Shown here one piece after another: positions 39,128 through 48,900 of a stretch of DNA of 64,000 bases. Within the stretch, counting starts at the first letter, position 1; every line of letters begins with the position of its first letter. Source of the DNA: Oscillospiraceae bacterium (GTDB lineage Bacteria; Bacillota; Clostridia; Oscillospirales; Ruminococcaceae); the NCBI GenBank assembly GCA_028692035.1, contig JAQUYD010000001.1:62001-126000 (forward strand), given 5' to 3'. Both the position numbers and the translations under genes were made by a program. Under the pieces are notes generated by a model. It worked only from the letters and a program-made list of their open reading frames with translations, had not been told where the DNA came from and searched no databases.

Positions 39128-39633
39128 GCCTTTTCCCTCCCTTTCTTTTTGCGGTAAGAACACAGGATTTTTTTTTCTAGAAAGCGCTTCAGACGGAACC
39201 GGAAAAACGGTTCTATTTGAAATGGCTCCACTAAAATCGACGGCATCCCCGCCAGATTTGCCCCCAGAATATCCGTAAAAATCTGGTCGCCCACCGCCGC
39301 CGTCCGCCGGAGATCCAACCCCATCGCCGCCGCTGCCCGCCGATATCCGCCTGGCAACGGCTTTTTGCCGTCCGCCTCAAAAGCAAGGCCCAGCTTTTTA
39401 GCAAAAGGCTCCACCCGGGAGGGACGGTTGTTGGATAGAAGGATCAGCCGGATCCCCGCGGCCTGCATCTGGTCTAGCCAGGTCAAGATCCGTTCGTCCG
39501 GTGTTGGGTGATCGTGCGTTGTCAATGTATTATCGATGTCCAAAATCAGCCCCTGTACCCCCATTGCACCGAGCATGGGAAGCGTGATGTCGTACGCTTT
39601 CGGCACCGACGTAGTGGGAAAAAACAATGCCAT
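39124..39633 (-). CDS. yqeG: YqeG family HAD-type phosphatase
   Basis: A 169-residue HAD IIIA-type phosphatase of the YqeG/GEP4 family. HAD motifs: LILDIDNTLT (motif I), LLSNN (II), the Lys in ADGKKPLP (III), and AVGDQIFTDILGAN (IV). Yeast GEP4 is a phosphatidylglycerophosphate phosphatase; bacterial YqeG targets are less certain. The C-terminus is strongly basic (FRFRLKRFLEKKILCSYRKKKGREK), which could aid membrane contact. It is followed by the endonuclease IV-like gene with overlap and preceded by the rpsU terminator. Confidence 0.88.
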   Translation of the reverse strand: MALFFPTTSVPKAYDITLPMLGAMGVQGLILDIDNTLTTHDHPTPDERILTWLDQMQAAGIRLILLSNNRPSRVEPFAKKLGLAFEADGKKPLPGGYRRAAAAMGLDLRRTAAVGDQIFTDILGANLAGMPSILVEPFQIEPFFRFRLKRFLEKKILCSYRKKKGREKA

Positions 39634-39654
39634 GTCCGATCCTCACTTTGATAA

Positions 39655-39680
39655 AGAAAAAGCGAGCAAACGCTCGCTTT
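39655..39680 (-). terminator. Terminator of rpsU
   Basis: AAAGCGAGC and GCTCGCTTT form a 9-bp stem with an AAAC loop; a T run follows on the minus strand, just past the rpsU stop. Confidence 0.85.
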
Positions 39681-39688
39681 CCTCAACA

Positions 39689-39865
39689 CTATTTGAATTT
39701 GCGCTTACGAGCAGCCTCAGATTTTTTCTTGCGCTTTACAGAAGGCTTTTCATAGTGCTCTCTCTTCCGTACTTCAGCAAGAACGCCTGATTTCGCGCAA
39801 GATCTCTTAAAGCGTCTCAATGCGCTGTCAAGAGATTCATTCTCTTTGATACGAATTTCTGCCAT
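39689..39865 (-). CDS. rpsU: 30S ribosomal protein S21
   Basis: A 58-residue, highly basic protein reading [19 protein letters not shown], then [20 protein letters not shown], then [19 protein letters not shown]. That is ribosomal protein S21, which sits near the 3' end of 16S rRNA and helps initiation. It is flanked by its own promoter and terminator and is monocistronic here. A ribosome binding site (GGAGGG) precedes the ATG. Confidence 0.96.
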   Translation of the reverse strand: MAEIRIKENESLDSALRRFKRSCAKSGVLAEVRKREHYEKPSVKRKKKSEAARKRKFK

Positions 39866-40009
39866 TTCTAAATCCCTCCTTCACCACAGGGCAGGAGTAA
39901 TTTACCAAATTCCCAGGCAAAAAGCCCGCTGCTTACTCCCTATTTATATCCATAAAATTGCAGCTGTCGTTTGCAAGCAGCCGAATCTGGTACCAAATAC
40001 TACTAAAAA

Positions 40010-40039
40010 ATTATACAATGTTCCGGGCTTTTCTGTCAA
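40010..40039 (-). promoter_or_regulatory. Promoter of rpsU
   Basis: Minus strand: perfect -35 TTGACA (40039-40034), 18-bp spacer, perfect -10 TATAAT (40015-40010). The leader is about 140 nt, without a clear structure that I could identify. Confidence 0.85.
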
Positions 40040-40064
40040 GCGAATCCTTGCTAAGATTCGCTTG
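40037..40064. repeat. Inverted repeat overlapping the rpsU -35
   Basis: CAAGCGAATC (40037-40046) and GATTCGCTTG (40055-40064) form perfect 10-bp arms around an eight-base loop, 63 bp past the leuS stop. No T run follows, so it may be a weak terminator of the long upstream operon or an operator of rpsU. Confidence 0.5.
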
Positions 40065-40126
40065 AGAAATAAAATTACTTTATCAGTATACCCTAAATCA
40101 CAAAAAAGTGCAAGCAAAATATCGCA

Positions 40127-42532
40127 TTATTTTACAACCAGGTTTACCAGTTTTCCCGGGACATAGATCTCTTTCAGGATGGTTTTTCCGTCGATCAGCG
40201 CGGCGATTGCCGAATCCGCCTTTGCCGCAGCCAAAACCGCTTCTTTGCTGCTATCTGCCGGGAGGTTGAGCCTCGCTTTGATTTTCCCGGCCAGCTGAAC
40301 GACGATTTCCACCGTTGCTTCCACGCATTTATCCGGATCAAACCCAACCCATTTTTGCTGATTGAGCATACCCCCAAAGCCCTGCTGCTCCCAAATTTCT
40401 TCGGTAATATGGGGTGCAAAGGGATTGAGCATCGTTAACAGCGCTTTGTATTCCCTGTGGTTTACGCAGCCGGTATCCGCAATGTCGTTAAGCAGCGCCA
40501 TCATCGTCGCAATGGCAGTGTTGAATTTTAACTGCTCAATATCTTCCGTCACCTTTTTGACCGCCTTGTTCATGGCGATTTCCAGTTCCGGCCGGTATGC
40601 CTCTCCGTCGGTCAAATGCTCTTGCAAATTCCAAACACGGTCCAGAAAACGCTTGCAGCCTTTGATCGAAGAAGAACTCCATGGCGCGCTTTTTTCAAAA
40701 TCCCCGATAAACATCTCGTACAGGCGCATGGTATCTGCGCCATATTCGCCGACAATTTCATCGGGATTGACCACATTTCCCCGGGATTTGCTCATTTTTT
40801 CTCCGTTTTCGCCCAAAATCATCCCGTGGCTGGTGCGTTTGGCGTAGGGCTCCGGCGTGGACACAACGCCGATATCATACAAAAATTTATGCCAGAACCG
40901 GGAGTAGAGCAAATGCAGGGTGGTATGCTCCATCCCGCCGTTGTACCAGTCCACCGGCAGCCAATAATCCAGCGCTTCTTTCGCGGCCAGCGCGTCGTTG
41001 TTGTTCGGGTCGCAATACCGCATAAAATACCAGGAGGAACCGGCCCACTGGGGCATGGTATCGGTTTCCCTCTTTGCGGGGCCGCCGCAATGGGGGCAGG
41101 TTGTATTCACCCAATCGGTCATCTTGGCCAGCGGGGATTCGCCAGATTCGGTAGGCTCATAGGAATCCACCTCCGGCAGGGTCAGTGGCAGCTCGCTTTC
41201 CGGCAGCGGCACATAACCGCATTTTTCACAGTGTACAATCGGGATCGGCTCACCCCAATAACGCTGGCGGGAGAACACCCAATCGCGCAGCTTATAATTG
41301 ACCTTGGCATGGCCTTTTCCCTTTTCCTCCAGCCAGGTTTTGATCTTTCCCTTCGCCTCTTCCACCGTCAGGCCGTCGAGAAAATCAGAGTTGACCATGA
41401 TCCCGGTTTCGCAGTCGGTAAAGGCTTCTTCCTCGACCTGGCCGCCTTTGACGACTTCAATAATCGGCAAATCAAATTTTTTAGCAAAATCCCAGTCGCG
41501 GGTGTCGTGAGCAGGTACTGCCATAATGGCGCCGGTGCCGTAGGTCATCAGCACATAGTCGGAGATAAAAATCGGGATCTCTTTGCCGTTGACCGGATTG
41601 ATACCCATCACGCCCTCGATCTTCACGCCGGTTTTGTCTTTTACCAGCTCGGTGCGTTCAAAGTCGGATTTTTTAGCCGCTTCCGCCCGGTATTCTTTGA
41701 TCTTGTCTAGATTCTCGATCCGATCCGCCCATTTTTCAATATAAGGATGTTCCGGCGAAATGACCATATAGGTGGCGCCGAACAGGGTGTCCGGCCGAGT
41801 GGTATAAACGGTCAGCACATCGCCGGCAGTGGTGGCAAAATCCACCTCGGCGCCGGTGGAACGGCCGATCCAGTTGATTTGAGAAGTCTTGACCCGGTCG
41901 ATGTAATCCACTTTTTCCAAATCGTCGATCAAGCGCTGGGCATATGCGGTGATTTTTAGCATCCACTGGCTTTTGACCTTGTGGACGACCTCGGAGCCGC
42001 AACGCTCGCACACGCCGCCGACTACCTCTTCATTGGCCAAAACACATTTGCAGGACGTGCACCAGTTGACCGACATTTCCTTTTTGTAAGCCAACCCTTT
42101 TTTGAACAACTGCAGGAAAATCCACTGGGTCCATTTATAATAGTTGGGATCGGTGGTGTTGACCTCACGATTCCAGTCGAAGGAAAGGCCCAGGCTCTTG
42201 AGCTGGCTTTTAAAACGATCGACGTTCTGCCGGGTTACAATTTCCGGATGAATGTGATTTTTGATGGCAAAATTTTCAGTGGGCAGGCCAAAAGCGTCCC
42301 ATCCCATGGGGTACAGCACGTTGTAGCCTTCCATCCGGCGCTTTCTAGAAACGATGTCCAGCGCCGTATAAGAGCGGGGATGGCCCACATGCAGCCCCTT
42401 GCCGGACGGATATGGAAATTCCACCAGCGCATAATACTTCGGCTTGGAATAGTCGTCCGTAGCGGCAAAGACGTTTTTTGCGTCCCAGATATCCTGCCAT
42501 TTTTTTTCGATCTGAGCAAAATTATAATTCAC
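40127..42532 (-). CDS. leuS: Leucyl-tRNA synthetase
   Basis: Charges tRNA-Leu. The 801-residue class I synthetase has the HIGH-type motif [20 protein letters not shown], the editing (CP1) domain with [20 protein letters not shown], zinc-ribbon Cys pairs in [20 protein letters not shown], and KMSKSRGN near the catalytic end, with a short C-terminal domain. The start is GTG at 42532, with AGGAGGG six bases upstream. It is the last gene of the long minus-strand cluster, 30 bp after rsfS. Unusually for Clostridia, no T-box lies directly upstream, while a leucine T-box controls another gene in this window. Confidence 0.97.
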   Translation of the reverse strand: MNYNFAQIEKKWQDIWDAKNVFAATDDYSKPKYYALVEFPYPSGKGLHVGHPRSYTALDIVSRKRRMEGYNVLYPMGWDAFGLPTENFAIKNHIHPEIVTRQNVDRFKSQLKSLGLSFDWNREVNTTDPNYYKWTQWIFLQLFKKGLAYKKEMSVNWCTSCKCVLANEEVVGGVCERCGSEVVHKVKSQWMLKITAYAQRLIDDLEKVDYIDRVKTSQINWIGRSTGAEVDFATTAGDVLTVYTTRPDTLFGATYMVISPEHPYIEKWADRIENLDKIKEYRAEAAKKSDFERTELVKDKTGVKIEGVMGINPVNGKEIPIFISDYVLMTYGTGAIMAVPAHDTRDWDFAKKFDLPIIEVVKGGQVEEEAFTDCETGIMVNSDFLDGLTVEEAKGKIKTWLEEKGKGHAKVNYKLRDWVFSRQRYWGEPIPIVHCEKCGYVPLPESELPLTLPEVDSYEPTESGESPLAKMTDWVNTTCPHCGGPAKRETDTMPQWAGSSWYFMRYCDPNNNDALAAKEALDYWLPVDWYNGGMEHTTLHLLYSRFWHKFLYDIGVVSTPEPYAKRTSHGMILGENGEKMSKSRGNVVNPDEIVGEYGADTMRLYEMFIGDFEKSAPWSSSSIKGCKRFLDRVWNLQEHLTDGEAYRPELEIAMNKAVKKVTEDIEQLKFNTAIATMMALLNDIADTGCVNHREYKALLTMLNPFAPHITEEIWEQQGFGGMLNQQKWVGFDPDKCVEATVEIVVQLAGKIKARLNLPADSSKEAVLAAAKADSAIAALIDGKTILKEIYVPGKLVNLVVK

Positions 42533-42562
42533 TGTAAACCCTCCTGACAGTGTCAATCAAAA

Positions 42563-42919
42563 TCAGTCCGTCAGAACACCGGAAAGATCTACCTGCCCCG
42601 CGTCGGACCAAAGCCGTTCCAGGGAGTAAAAATCCCGGGTCTCTTTCAGGAAAATGTGAACAATGACATCGTAATAATCCAGCAAAATCCACGACGCGGT
42701 CTGATAGCCCTCAATACGTTTGGGCTCCAGCCCCAGTTTGGAGAGCTTTTCCTCCACCTCGTCGGACATCGCCTTGACCTGCGGGACATTGGCGCCGCTT
42801 GCAATGACAAAATAATCGCCGATAGACGTCAACTCCTGCACCTTGATCGCCTTGATGTCCTCGCCCTTTTTGCTGTCCAGAATTTTTGCAATTTCGTAGG
42901 TTAATTCCAGAGCGTTCAT
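42563..42919 (-). CDS. rsfS: Ribosomal silencing factor RsfS
   Basis: RsfS binds L14 on the 50S subunit and blocks subunit joining when nutrients are low. The 118-residue protein has the DUF143 pattern KKGEDIKAIKVQELTSIGDYFVIASGANVPQVKAMSDEVEEKLSKLG and GYQTASWILLDYYDVIVHIFLKETRDFYSLERLW. It follows yqeK by four bases and precedes leuS, the usual nadD-yqeK-rsfS order of Firmicutes. Confidence 0.95.
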   Translation of the reverse strand: MNALELTYEIAKILDSKKGEDIKAIKVQELTSIGDYFVIASGANVPQVKAMSDEVEEKLSKLGLEPKRIEGYQTASWILLDYYDVIVHIFLKETRDFYSLERLWSDAGQVDLSGVLTD

Positions 42920-42923
42920 ATTC

Positions 42924-43517
42924 TTACTCCTTTTTCAGAGATTTTTTCGATGTTTGTACCAGAATCAACTGGTTGTACGCTTCCCACGAATCTCGGCAGA
43001 TGGGGCCGCCATCGACCAGTAATTTTTCAAGGGTATAGCGCAAAATATAGAGCATCGCCTGATCCAGCGACTGATCCGCCAAAGTGCGGACTGTCTCCAC
43101 GTCGGGATAATCCCGGCCCTGCTCTGTCAAATCAGCGGTAAAAATGATTTTTTCCAACAAAGACATATTGGCTCTGCCGGTGGTATGGTACCGTACCGAC
43201 TGCAAAATGTCCTCCGTCTCAACGCCCATCTGCTCTTTGATATATTGGGCTGCGGCAAAACCGTGCCAAATCGGCGGCTGCCGCCAAAAAGCATCATCCA
43301 AGATTATAGCAGACCTTTTTATCCATTGCAACTGTTCTTCCATCGGCATATTTTTGCAAATATCATGGCACAGGCCGGCGTAATACGCCCGCTCCGGATC
43401 CGCCCCGTAACGGGACGCCAGCCGGCGCGCCTCCTTTGCAACGCCATAGGAGTGGGCCAGCCGGCCAGGCTTTAGCATTTGTTCCAACCGTGCCTTGACC
43501 TGTTCAACCGTTTCCAT
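42924..43517 (-). CDS. yqeK: YqeK family HD-domain hydrolase
   Basis: A 197-residue HD-domain protein. The family is now known to hydrolyse diadenosine tetraphosphate symmetrically, to two ADP. Metal ligands are seen in AHSYGVAKEARRLA, YAGLCHDICKNM, IWHGFAAAQYI and VRYHTTG. The start at 43517 (METVEQVKARLEQM) has GGAGGGG seven bases upstream and overlaps nadD by 14 bp, which indicates coupling. NadD and YqeK are fused in some bacteria, so the neighbourhood is diagnostic. Confidence 0.9.
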   Translation of the reverse strand: METVEQVKARLEQMLKPGRLAHSYGVAKEARRLASRYGADPERAYYAGLCHDICKNMPMEEQLQWIKRSAIILDDAFWRQPPIWHGFAAAQYIKEQMGVETEDILQSVRYHTTGRANMSLLEKIIFTADLTEQGRDYPDVETVRTLADQSLDQAMLYILRYTLEKLLVDGGPICRDSWEAYNQLILVQTSKKSLKKE

Positions 43518-44133
43518 CCACTTTCCCCTCCTCTGGCAGATATAAGCCATTTTCCTCGATATACCGTTCCACCGCCTGCGGAACCATTTCCCGGATGGAA
43601 CGACCCTGTTTCCGCGCGACCCGCACCTGGGTGGAGGATATCTCCACCACCTGGCAGGGAATCACCGCTCCGCTGGCGCCCAACGTTTGGAGAAAAGCGA
43701 GATGCTCTGTCAGTTTTTCCTCCTCTCCTTTTTTCCGCGCGCCGGTAACCAAGATTGCTCGCCGGAAAATTTCCCCGGCGCAATACCAGTTCTGCACGGT
43801 CAAAAACATATCTGTCCCCATCAACAGATAAAACTGCGTATGGGGATAAAGCATCTCCAGTTCCCGCAGCGTTTCCACCGTATAGCTGTTTCCCTGCCGA
43901 CGCAACTCCAAATCACAGGCGCAAAAACGCGGATCCGTTTGGGCCGCCAGCCGGCACATCGCCAGCCGTTGGGCGCCGTCTGCCAGCTCGGGCGCTCGCT
44001 TATGGGGTGGGACTGCCGTGGGGATCAAAAGAACCTGTGGGATTTGCAGCGCGTTGGAAAGCTGGGTGCACAAAGAAAGGTGCCCATTGTGCACCGGATT
44101 AAAGGTACCGCCAAAAATGCCCAGCTTTTCCAT
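43504..44133 (-). CDS. nadD: Nicotinate-nucleotide adenylyltransferase
   Basis: Adenylates nicotinate mononucleotide in NAD synthesis. The 209-residue protein opens GIFGGTFNPVHNGHLSLC, with the T/HxGH nucleotidyltransferase motif, and has RLAMCRLAAQ, YTVETLRELEMLYPHTQFYLLMGTDMF and the C-terminal SSTQVRVARKQGRSIREMVPQAVERYI. It overlaps yqeK and follows yhbY by 12 bp. Confidence 0.96.
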   Translation of the reverse strand: MEKLGIFGGTFNPVHNGHLSLCTQLSNALQIPQVLLIPTAVPPHKRAPELADGAQRLAMCRLAAQTDPRFCACDLELRRQGNSYTVETLRELEMLYPHTQFYLLMGTDMFLTVQNWYCAGEIFRRAILVTGARKKGEEEKLTEHLAFLQTLGASGAVIPCQVVEISSTQVRVARKQGRSIREMVPQAVERYIEENGLYLPEEGKVDGNG

Positions 44134-44145
44134 CCCGTTTGCTCC

Positions 44146-44433
44146 TTACACTTCGTAGATCGGCTTCTTTGGATTTCGCTTAAATAAAATAAACCGTGTC
44201 CCGATCACCTGCACGATCTCCGCGCCGCATTTTTCCGCCAGTTCCTGCGCCGCCTCCCGAGCGAAAACAGGGGCGTTTTCCAACACGTGCAGCTTGATCA
44301 TTTCACGAGCCTTCAGCGCGTCGTTCACCTGCTGTACGAGCATGTCATTAATGCCGCCTTTTCCGATTTGAAAAATCGTTTCCATTCCGTTGGACTGGGA
44401 ACGCAGTGCCGCTCTTTGCTTACTCGTAATCAA
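44146..44433 (-). CDS. yhbY: YhbY family RNA-binding protein (CRM domain)
   Basis: A 95-residue single CRM-domain protein that binds pre-50S ribosomal particles. Typical sequence: ITSKQRAALRSQSNGMETIFQIGKGGINDMLVQQVNDALKAREMIKLHVL, with the GKGG-like GxxG loop, ending in VIGTRFILFKRNPKKP. It lies between rdgB and nadD, as in other Clostridia. Confidence 0.93.
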   Translation of the reverse strand: MITSKQRAALRSQSNGMETIFQIGKGGINDMLVQQVNDALKAREMIKLHVLENAPVFAREAAQELAEKCGAEIVQVIGTRFILFKRNPKKPIYEV

Positions 44434-44450
44434 TTGTTTTCCTCCGTCCG

Positions 44451-45041
44451 TCAGGCGTTTTGGGCCTGATATTCCTTTAGTTTGTCGCAGAATAGCCGCA
44501 GCGCTTTTCCACGATGGCTGATCGCGTCTTTTTCCTCATCGCCATACTGGCCAAAACTGCGCTCGCCCACATAAAACAGCGGATCGTAGCCAAAGCCGCG
44601 GCTGCCGGACAGTTCATAACCGATGATTCCCTCACAGGTTCCCTCCGCTGTCAGCTCCTCGCCATCCGGGAAAGTACAGCAGATAGCGCAAGCGTAGCGA
44701 CCAGTCCGCTTGGGGGGCGGGACATCCCGAAGTTCCCGCAGCAACTTTTGATTATTGCCATCGTCCCCCTCACCGCTATAGCGGGCGGAGTAGACGCCCG
44801 GCGCGCCATCCAGCGCGTCGACGCAAAGGCCCGAATCATCCGCAATGGCGGCAAGGCCGGTAAGGCGGCAAGCTGCCTCAGCCTTGGTGCGGGCATTTTC
44901 AAGAAAGGTCTCGCCGGTTTCTTCCACATCCAGAACCAGCCCCATTTCCTTTAAGCTGGATACCTCGAACCCCATCGGTTCTAAAATCCGTTTAAACTCC
45001 CGTACTTTGCCTTCATTGCCGGTGGCGATTACCAGCTTCAT
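44451..45041 (-). CDS. rdgB: XTP/dITP diphosphatase
   Basis: Removes non-canonical purine triphosphates (ITP, XTP) from the nucleotide pool. The 196-residue Ham1/RdgB protein has IATGNEGKVREFKRIL at the start, then LENARTKAEAACRLTGLAAIADDSGLCVDALDGAPGVYSARYSG and the C-terminal SRGFGYDPLFYVGE and ISHRGKALR. Its start overlaps the ftsY stop by four bases. Confidence 0.96.
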   Translation of the reverse strand: MKLVIATGNEGKVREFKRILEPMGFEVSSLKEMGLVLDVEETGETFLENARTKAEAACRLTGLAAIADDSGLCVDALDGAPGVYSARYSGEGDDGNNQKLLRELRDVPPPKRTGRYACAICCTFPDGEELTAEGTCEGIIGYELSGSRGFGYDPLFYVGERSFGQYGDEEKDAISHRGKALRLFCDKLKEYQAQNA

Positions 45042-45964
45042 CTCTCCACCCCGCTTTGATCCTTTTCAAACAGCGCGTCTACAAATTCCGCCGCGTTAAA
45101 AGGCTGCAAATCGTCGATGCCTTCTCCTACGCCGATATATTTGATCGGCACGCCCAGCTCCTCCTTGATGGCAATGACCACGCCGCCCCGGGCGGTGCCG
45201 TCAAGCTTCGTCAGCGCAATGCCAGTAAGGCCCGCAGCGCTTTTAAATTCTTTTGCCTGGTTCAGGGCATTTTGGCCGGTGGTCGCATCCAGCACAAGCA
45301 AAAACTCGGTGGCGCACCCCGGCGCCTCCCGGCTGATGACCCGGGTGATCTTGGACAGCTCGTCCATCAGGTTCTTTTTGTTGTGCAGCCGCCCCGCCGT
45401 ATCGCAGATGATCACATCCGCATGGCGGGCTTTTCCTGCTGTGATGGTATCGAACACAACCGCTGCCGGATCCGCGCCCTCGGTATGCTTGACCATCTCC
45501 ACGCCTGCCCGGTCGGCCCAGATTTGCAGCTGGTCGATGGCAGCGGCGCGGAAGGTATCTGCAGCGCCCAGCAAAACCTTTTTGCCCTTCTGAGTCAGGT
45601 CGTAGGCCATTTTGCCAATGGTTGTGGTCTTGCCCACGCCGTTAACGCCAATAACCAGGATCACCGACGGCTGAGTAGATAAATTAAGTTCCTCGCCACC
45701 CTGCATCATTTCCACCAAAATCTGTTTCAACAGATTTTTTGCCTCAGCCGTATCCCGGCAACCGCTTTCCTTGACCTTGGCCCGCAGCCGGGACACGATC
45801 CTATCGCTGACGGCGGCCCCCACGTCGCTCATGATTAAAATTTCTTCCAGTTCCTCATAAAATTCGTCCCCAATTTTATGCCCGCCGAACAGTCCATCAA
45901 GATTTTTGAGTACGCCGCCTTTGGTTTTGCTCAATCCCTCTTTTAATTTCTGAAAAAAGCTCAT
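45038..45964 (-). CDS. ftsY: Signal recognition particle receptor FtsY
   Basis: FtsY docks SRP-ribosome complexes at the membrane. The 308-residue protein has a short N-terminal region without the long acidic A domain of E. coli, then the NG GTPase: VIGVNGVGKTTTIGKMAYDLTQKG (about 106), DTFRAAAIDQLQIWADRAG, DTAGRLHNKKNLMDEL, TKLDGTARGG and IGVGEGIDDLQPF. It lies 13 bp after smc and overlaps rdgB. Confidence 0.97.
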   Translation of the reverse strand: MSFFQKLKEGLSKTKGGVLKNLDGLFGGHKIGDEFYEELEEILIMSDVGAAVSDRIVSRLRAKVKESGCRDTAEAKNLLKQILVEMMQGGEELNLSTQPSVILVIGVNGVGKTTTIGKMAYDLTQKGKKVLLGAADTFRAAAIDQLQIWADRAGVEMVKHTEGADPAAVVFDTITAGKARHADVIICDTAGRLHNKKNLMDELSKITRVISREAPGCATEFLLVLDATTGQNALNQAKEFKSAAGLTGIALTKLDGTARGGVVIAIKEELGVPIKYIGVGEGIDDLQPFNAAEFVDALFEKDQSGVER

Positions 45965-45977
45965 CGGATATTCCCCT

Positions 45978-48900
45978 CTATATATTTTTCATCCCCAGCT
46001 TGTTTTCGATTTCCGAAACCTCTAGGGCCAGGATCTTGGACACGCCTTCTTCTTGCATAGTCACGCCGTACAGTACGTCTGCATGTTCCATGGTGCCGCG
46101 CCGATGGGTAATGGCGATAAACTGCGTGTTTTGATTGAGCCGCCGCAGATACTCTGCGTATTTGTTGACGTTTACGTCGTCCAACGCGGCTTCAATCTCA
46201 TCCAAAAGGCAAAAAGGCGCTGGGCGGACTTTTAAAATTGCAAAGTAGATGGCAATGGCTACAAACGCCTGTTCCCCGCCGGAAAGCGATGCCAAATTCT
46301 TAATAATCTTGCCCGGTGGCTGGACGTAAATTTCAATTCCAGACTCCAGCGCATCTTCCCCTTCGGTTAATTTCAAATGCGCCTTGCCGCCACCGAACAG
46401 CTCGGCAAAGATTGCCGAAAAATGATGGTTAATCTGCTCGAAGCTATCTACAAATAATTCCCGCATCTGAGTGGTCAGGTCATGGATCAACTGTTGCAGC
46501 TTGGTTTTCGAGCGCTCCACATCGCCGATCTGCTCGCTCATAAATTCATACCGCTGGGATATCTGCTCATATTCTTCGATCGCTTCTAAATTCACGGTGC
46601 CCAAGGCGCGGATTTTGTTCCGGATTTCCCCCAGCACGCGATTGGATTGATTGACATCTTCCGCCGGCTTGGCGATTGTCTCCGCCTGGGAGCGGGTGAT
46701 CTCATATTCATCCCACATTTTGGAAATAATGCCGTCGTACTCCTTCTGCACCGTCGCTTTTTTATCCTCCAGCCGCAGCAGCTCGCCTGTGTACTTTTCC
46801 TTCTGGATCAAGATATCCTTTTCACTTTGCCGCAAACCTGTGGTTTGCTGTTCAACCTGCTGGCGCAGGCTGGTTTGTGCCGCAATTTCTTCCCGGTACC
46901 GCTGAATCTGGCTGCGTCCCTCTTCCGTTTGCCGTTGGATTACCCCTATTTTTTCCCGGATCTGTTCATTTTGGGCGGCCAGCCCGTCGATCTGCTCCTT
47001 TACGGAGGCCATTTGTCTTTGCTGGTCGGCCCTGCGGTTTTCTTGCTCCGCCATCGCCTGATCCAGCAAGGCGATCTCCTGGCCCACTGCCATTTTTTCC
47101 AATCGCAGGCTATTTTGCACATTGACCGTTTCTTCCTGCTCCAGCCGCATGGATTGGGACGTTTGCTCCAGCTCTGCCAGCTGGCTGCGGAAAACGGTCA
47201 GAGCTGATTCAGCCTCCGTCAGCTTCTGCGTATCCTCGGCGCATTGTCTGGTCAAGGACTCGATTTGCTCTCCTAACCGTTCCTGCTGTTGTGCGGAACG
47301 GTCTTGATCCGCCTGCAAGTCCTCCAGCGTTGTGCGCAGGCGTTTTTCCTCTGCGCTGTACCGGATCTGATCCTCTGCCGCCGTTTTTTGTTCCGCCTCG
47401 ATCCCCGAGAACTGGGCCTGCAACGCGGCGATTTCACGCCGGAAAGCGGCGAGCCCCTCGTCCATGCTATCTGACTGCTGCCGGAATGCCGCCACCTGTT
47501 TTTTTAGCGTGTCGATTTCACCCCGGCGGCTTAGAATGCCGGTACTCCTGCCAACCGAACCGCCGGTCATGGAACCGCCCGCGTTGATCAGCTGTCCGTC
47601 CAGGGTGACGATCCGGAATTTATATCCGTATTGCTTCGCCATCCGAACCCCCTCGTCCAGGTCGGTGACTACGACGATTCGCCCCAAAACCGATTCGACA
47701 ATCTCCCGGTAAGCTTCGTCAAAGCCGACCAAATCGGAACCAATGCCGATAAATCCGTCGGCCTGTTCCAGCCCGCCGACGCTCAGGCGGCTGCCTTTTA
47801 TGGCGCTCAGCGGCAAAAAGGTCGCCCGGCCCGCGTTGCTGTTTTTGAGCAGGCCGATCGCCCGTTTGGCCACCGATTCGTCGTCCACCACAATATTTTG
47901 CAAAGCGCCGCCTGCTGCTGTCTCCACCGCGGTAAGGTATTTTGTGTCCACCCTCAGCAAACTGGATAGGGCGCCGTGAACGCCTCGCAGCGCACCACTC
48001 CGGCTTTGGTTCAACACATATTTAACGCTGTGGGCAAACCCTTCCATGTTCCGTTCCAACTCTTCCAGCAATGCAGCGCGCTGGTTTTGCTCTTTAATCT
48101 TCAGTTCCAGGCGCTCTTTTTCGGCCAATGCCGCCCGTTCTTTTTCCTGCCGGGACACAAGCTTCATCTGCACCCCTTTGGCTGAGTTGGACAGGCTTTC
48201 CAGCATCCCTTCCAGCGTTGTCAAAAGCGCCTGGCATTCATCCAGTTCTTTTTTCAGTTGATTGCATTTTGCCTCTTTTTCTTCCTTACTTTCCTCCAGC
48301 AAAGATTTGCGCTCCCGCGCGTCCTCCAACGCATTCTGCCGGGTCACCGACAGAACGCGTTGCTCGGACAGGGCAAAAGACAAACGCGCTTCCTCTTCCT
48401 TTTTGGCCCCAAGCGTTTCTAGCGTCTGCTCCAGCAACGCTCGCCCGCGGCCCTCTTCTTCGCCCAACGCCCCAATCTTTGCTGCAAGGTCTGCCTCTTT
48501 TTCCAGCAGCCCAGATTTTTCCGCTTGCTTTTGCGCTATGTAGCCGGCAAACGCCTCCTGGGAATCCGCAGCGGACTGCTGCTCTTGCGCCAGTGCTTGG
48601 GCGGACCGTTCATTGTGGGCGATATCGTTGTGTAAAACCGCCACCTGAGAATCCGAAGCGGCGATCTGCTCCTCCAACCCCGCAATTTCAGCGCGGATCT
48701 GTTCGATTCTAGCGCCGGATTGCTGCATAGTGGCAAAAAGGGCCTCCATTTGCCGCTCTAATTCCTGCAGCTGCTCCTCCACCTGGTTTTGCCCGAGCCG
48801 TCCAACCGTCTGCTGATCGGTCAGTTCCCGCAGCTGGGCGGTCATTTTATCCAACTGAGCAATCCACAGGGAAAGTTCAATCCCTTTGCGCTGTTCGGCC

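Noticed and set aside
40616-41710. A 364-codon open frame antisense to leuS
   Set aside because: leuS on the other strand is complete and certain; the antisense frame has no ribosome binding site or family motif and reflects codon bias.
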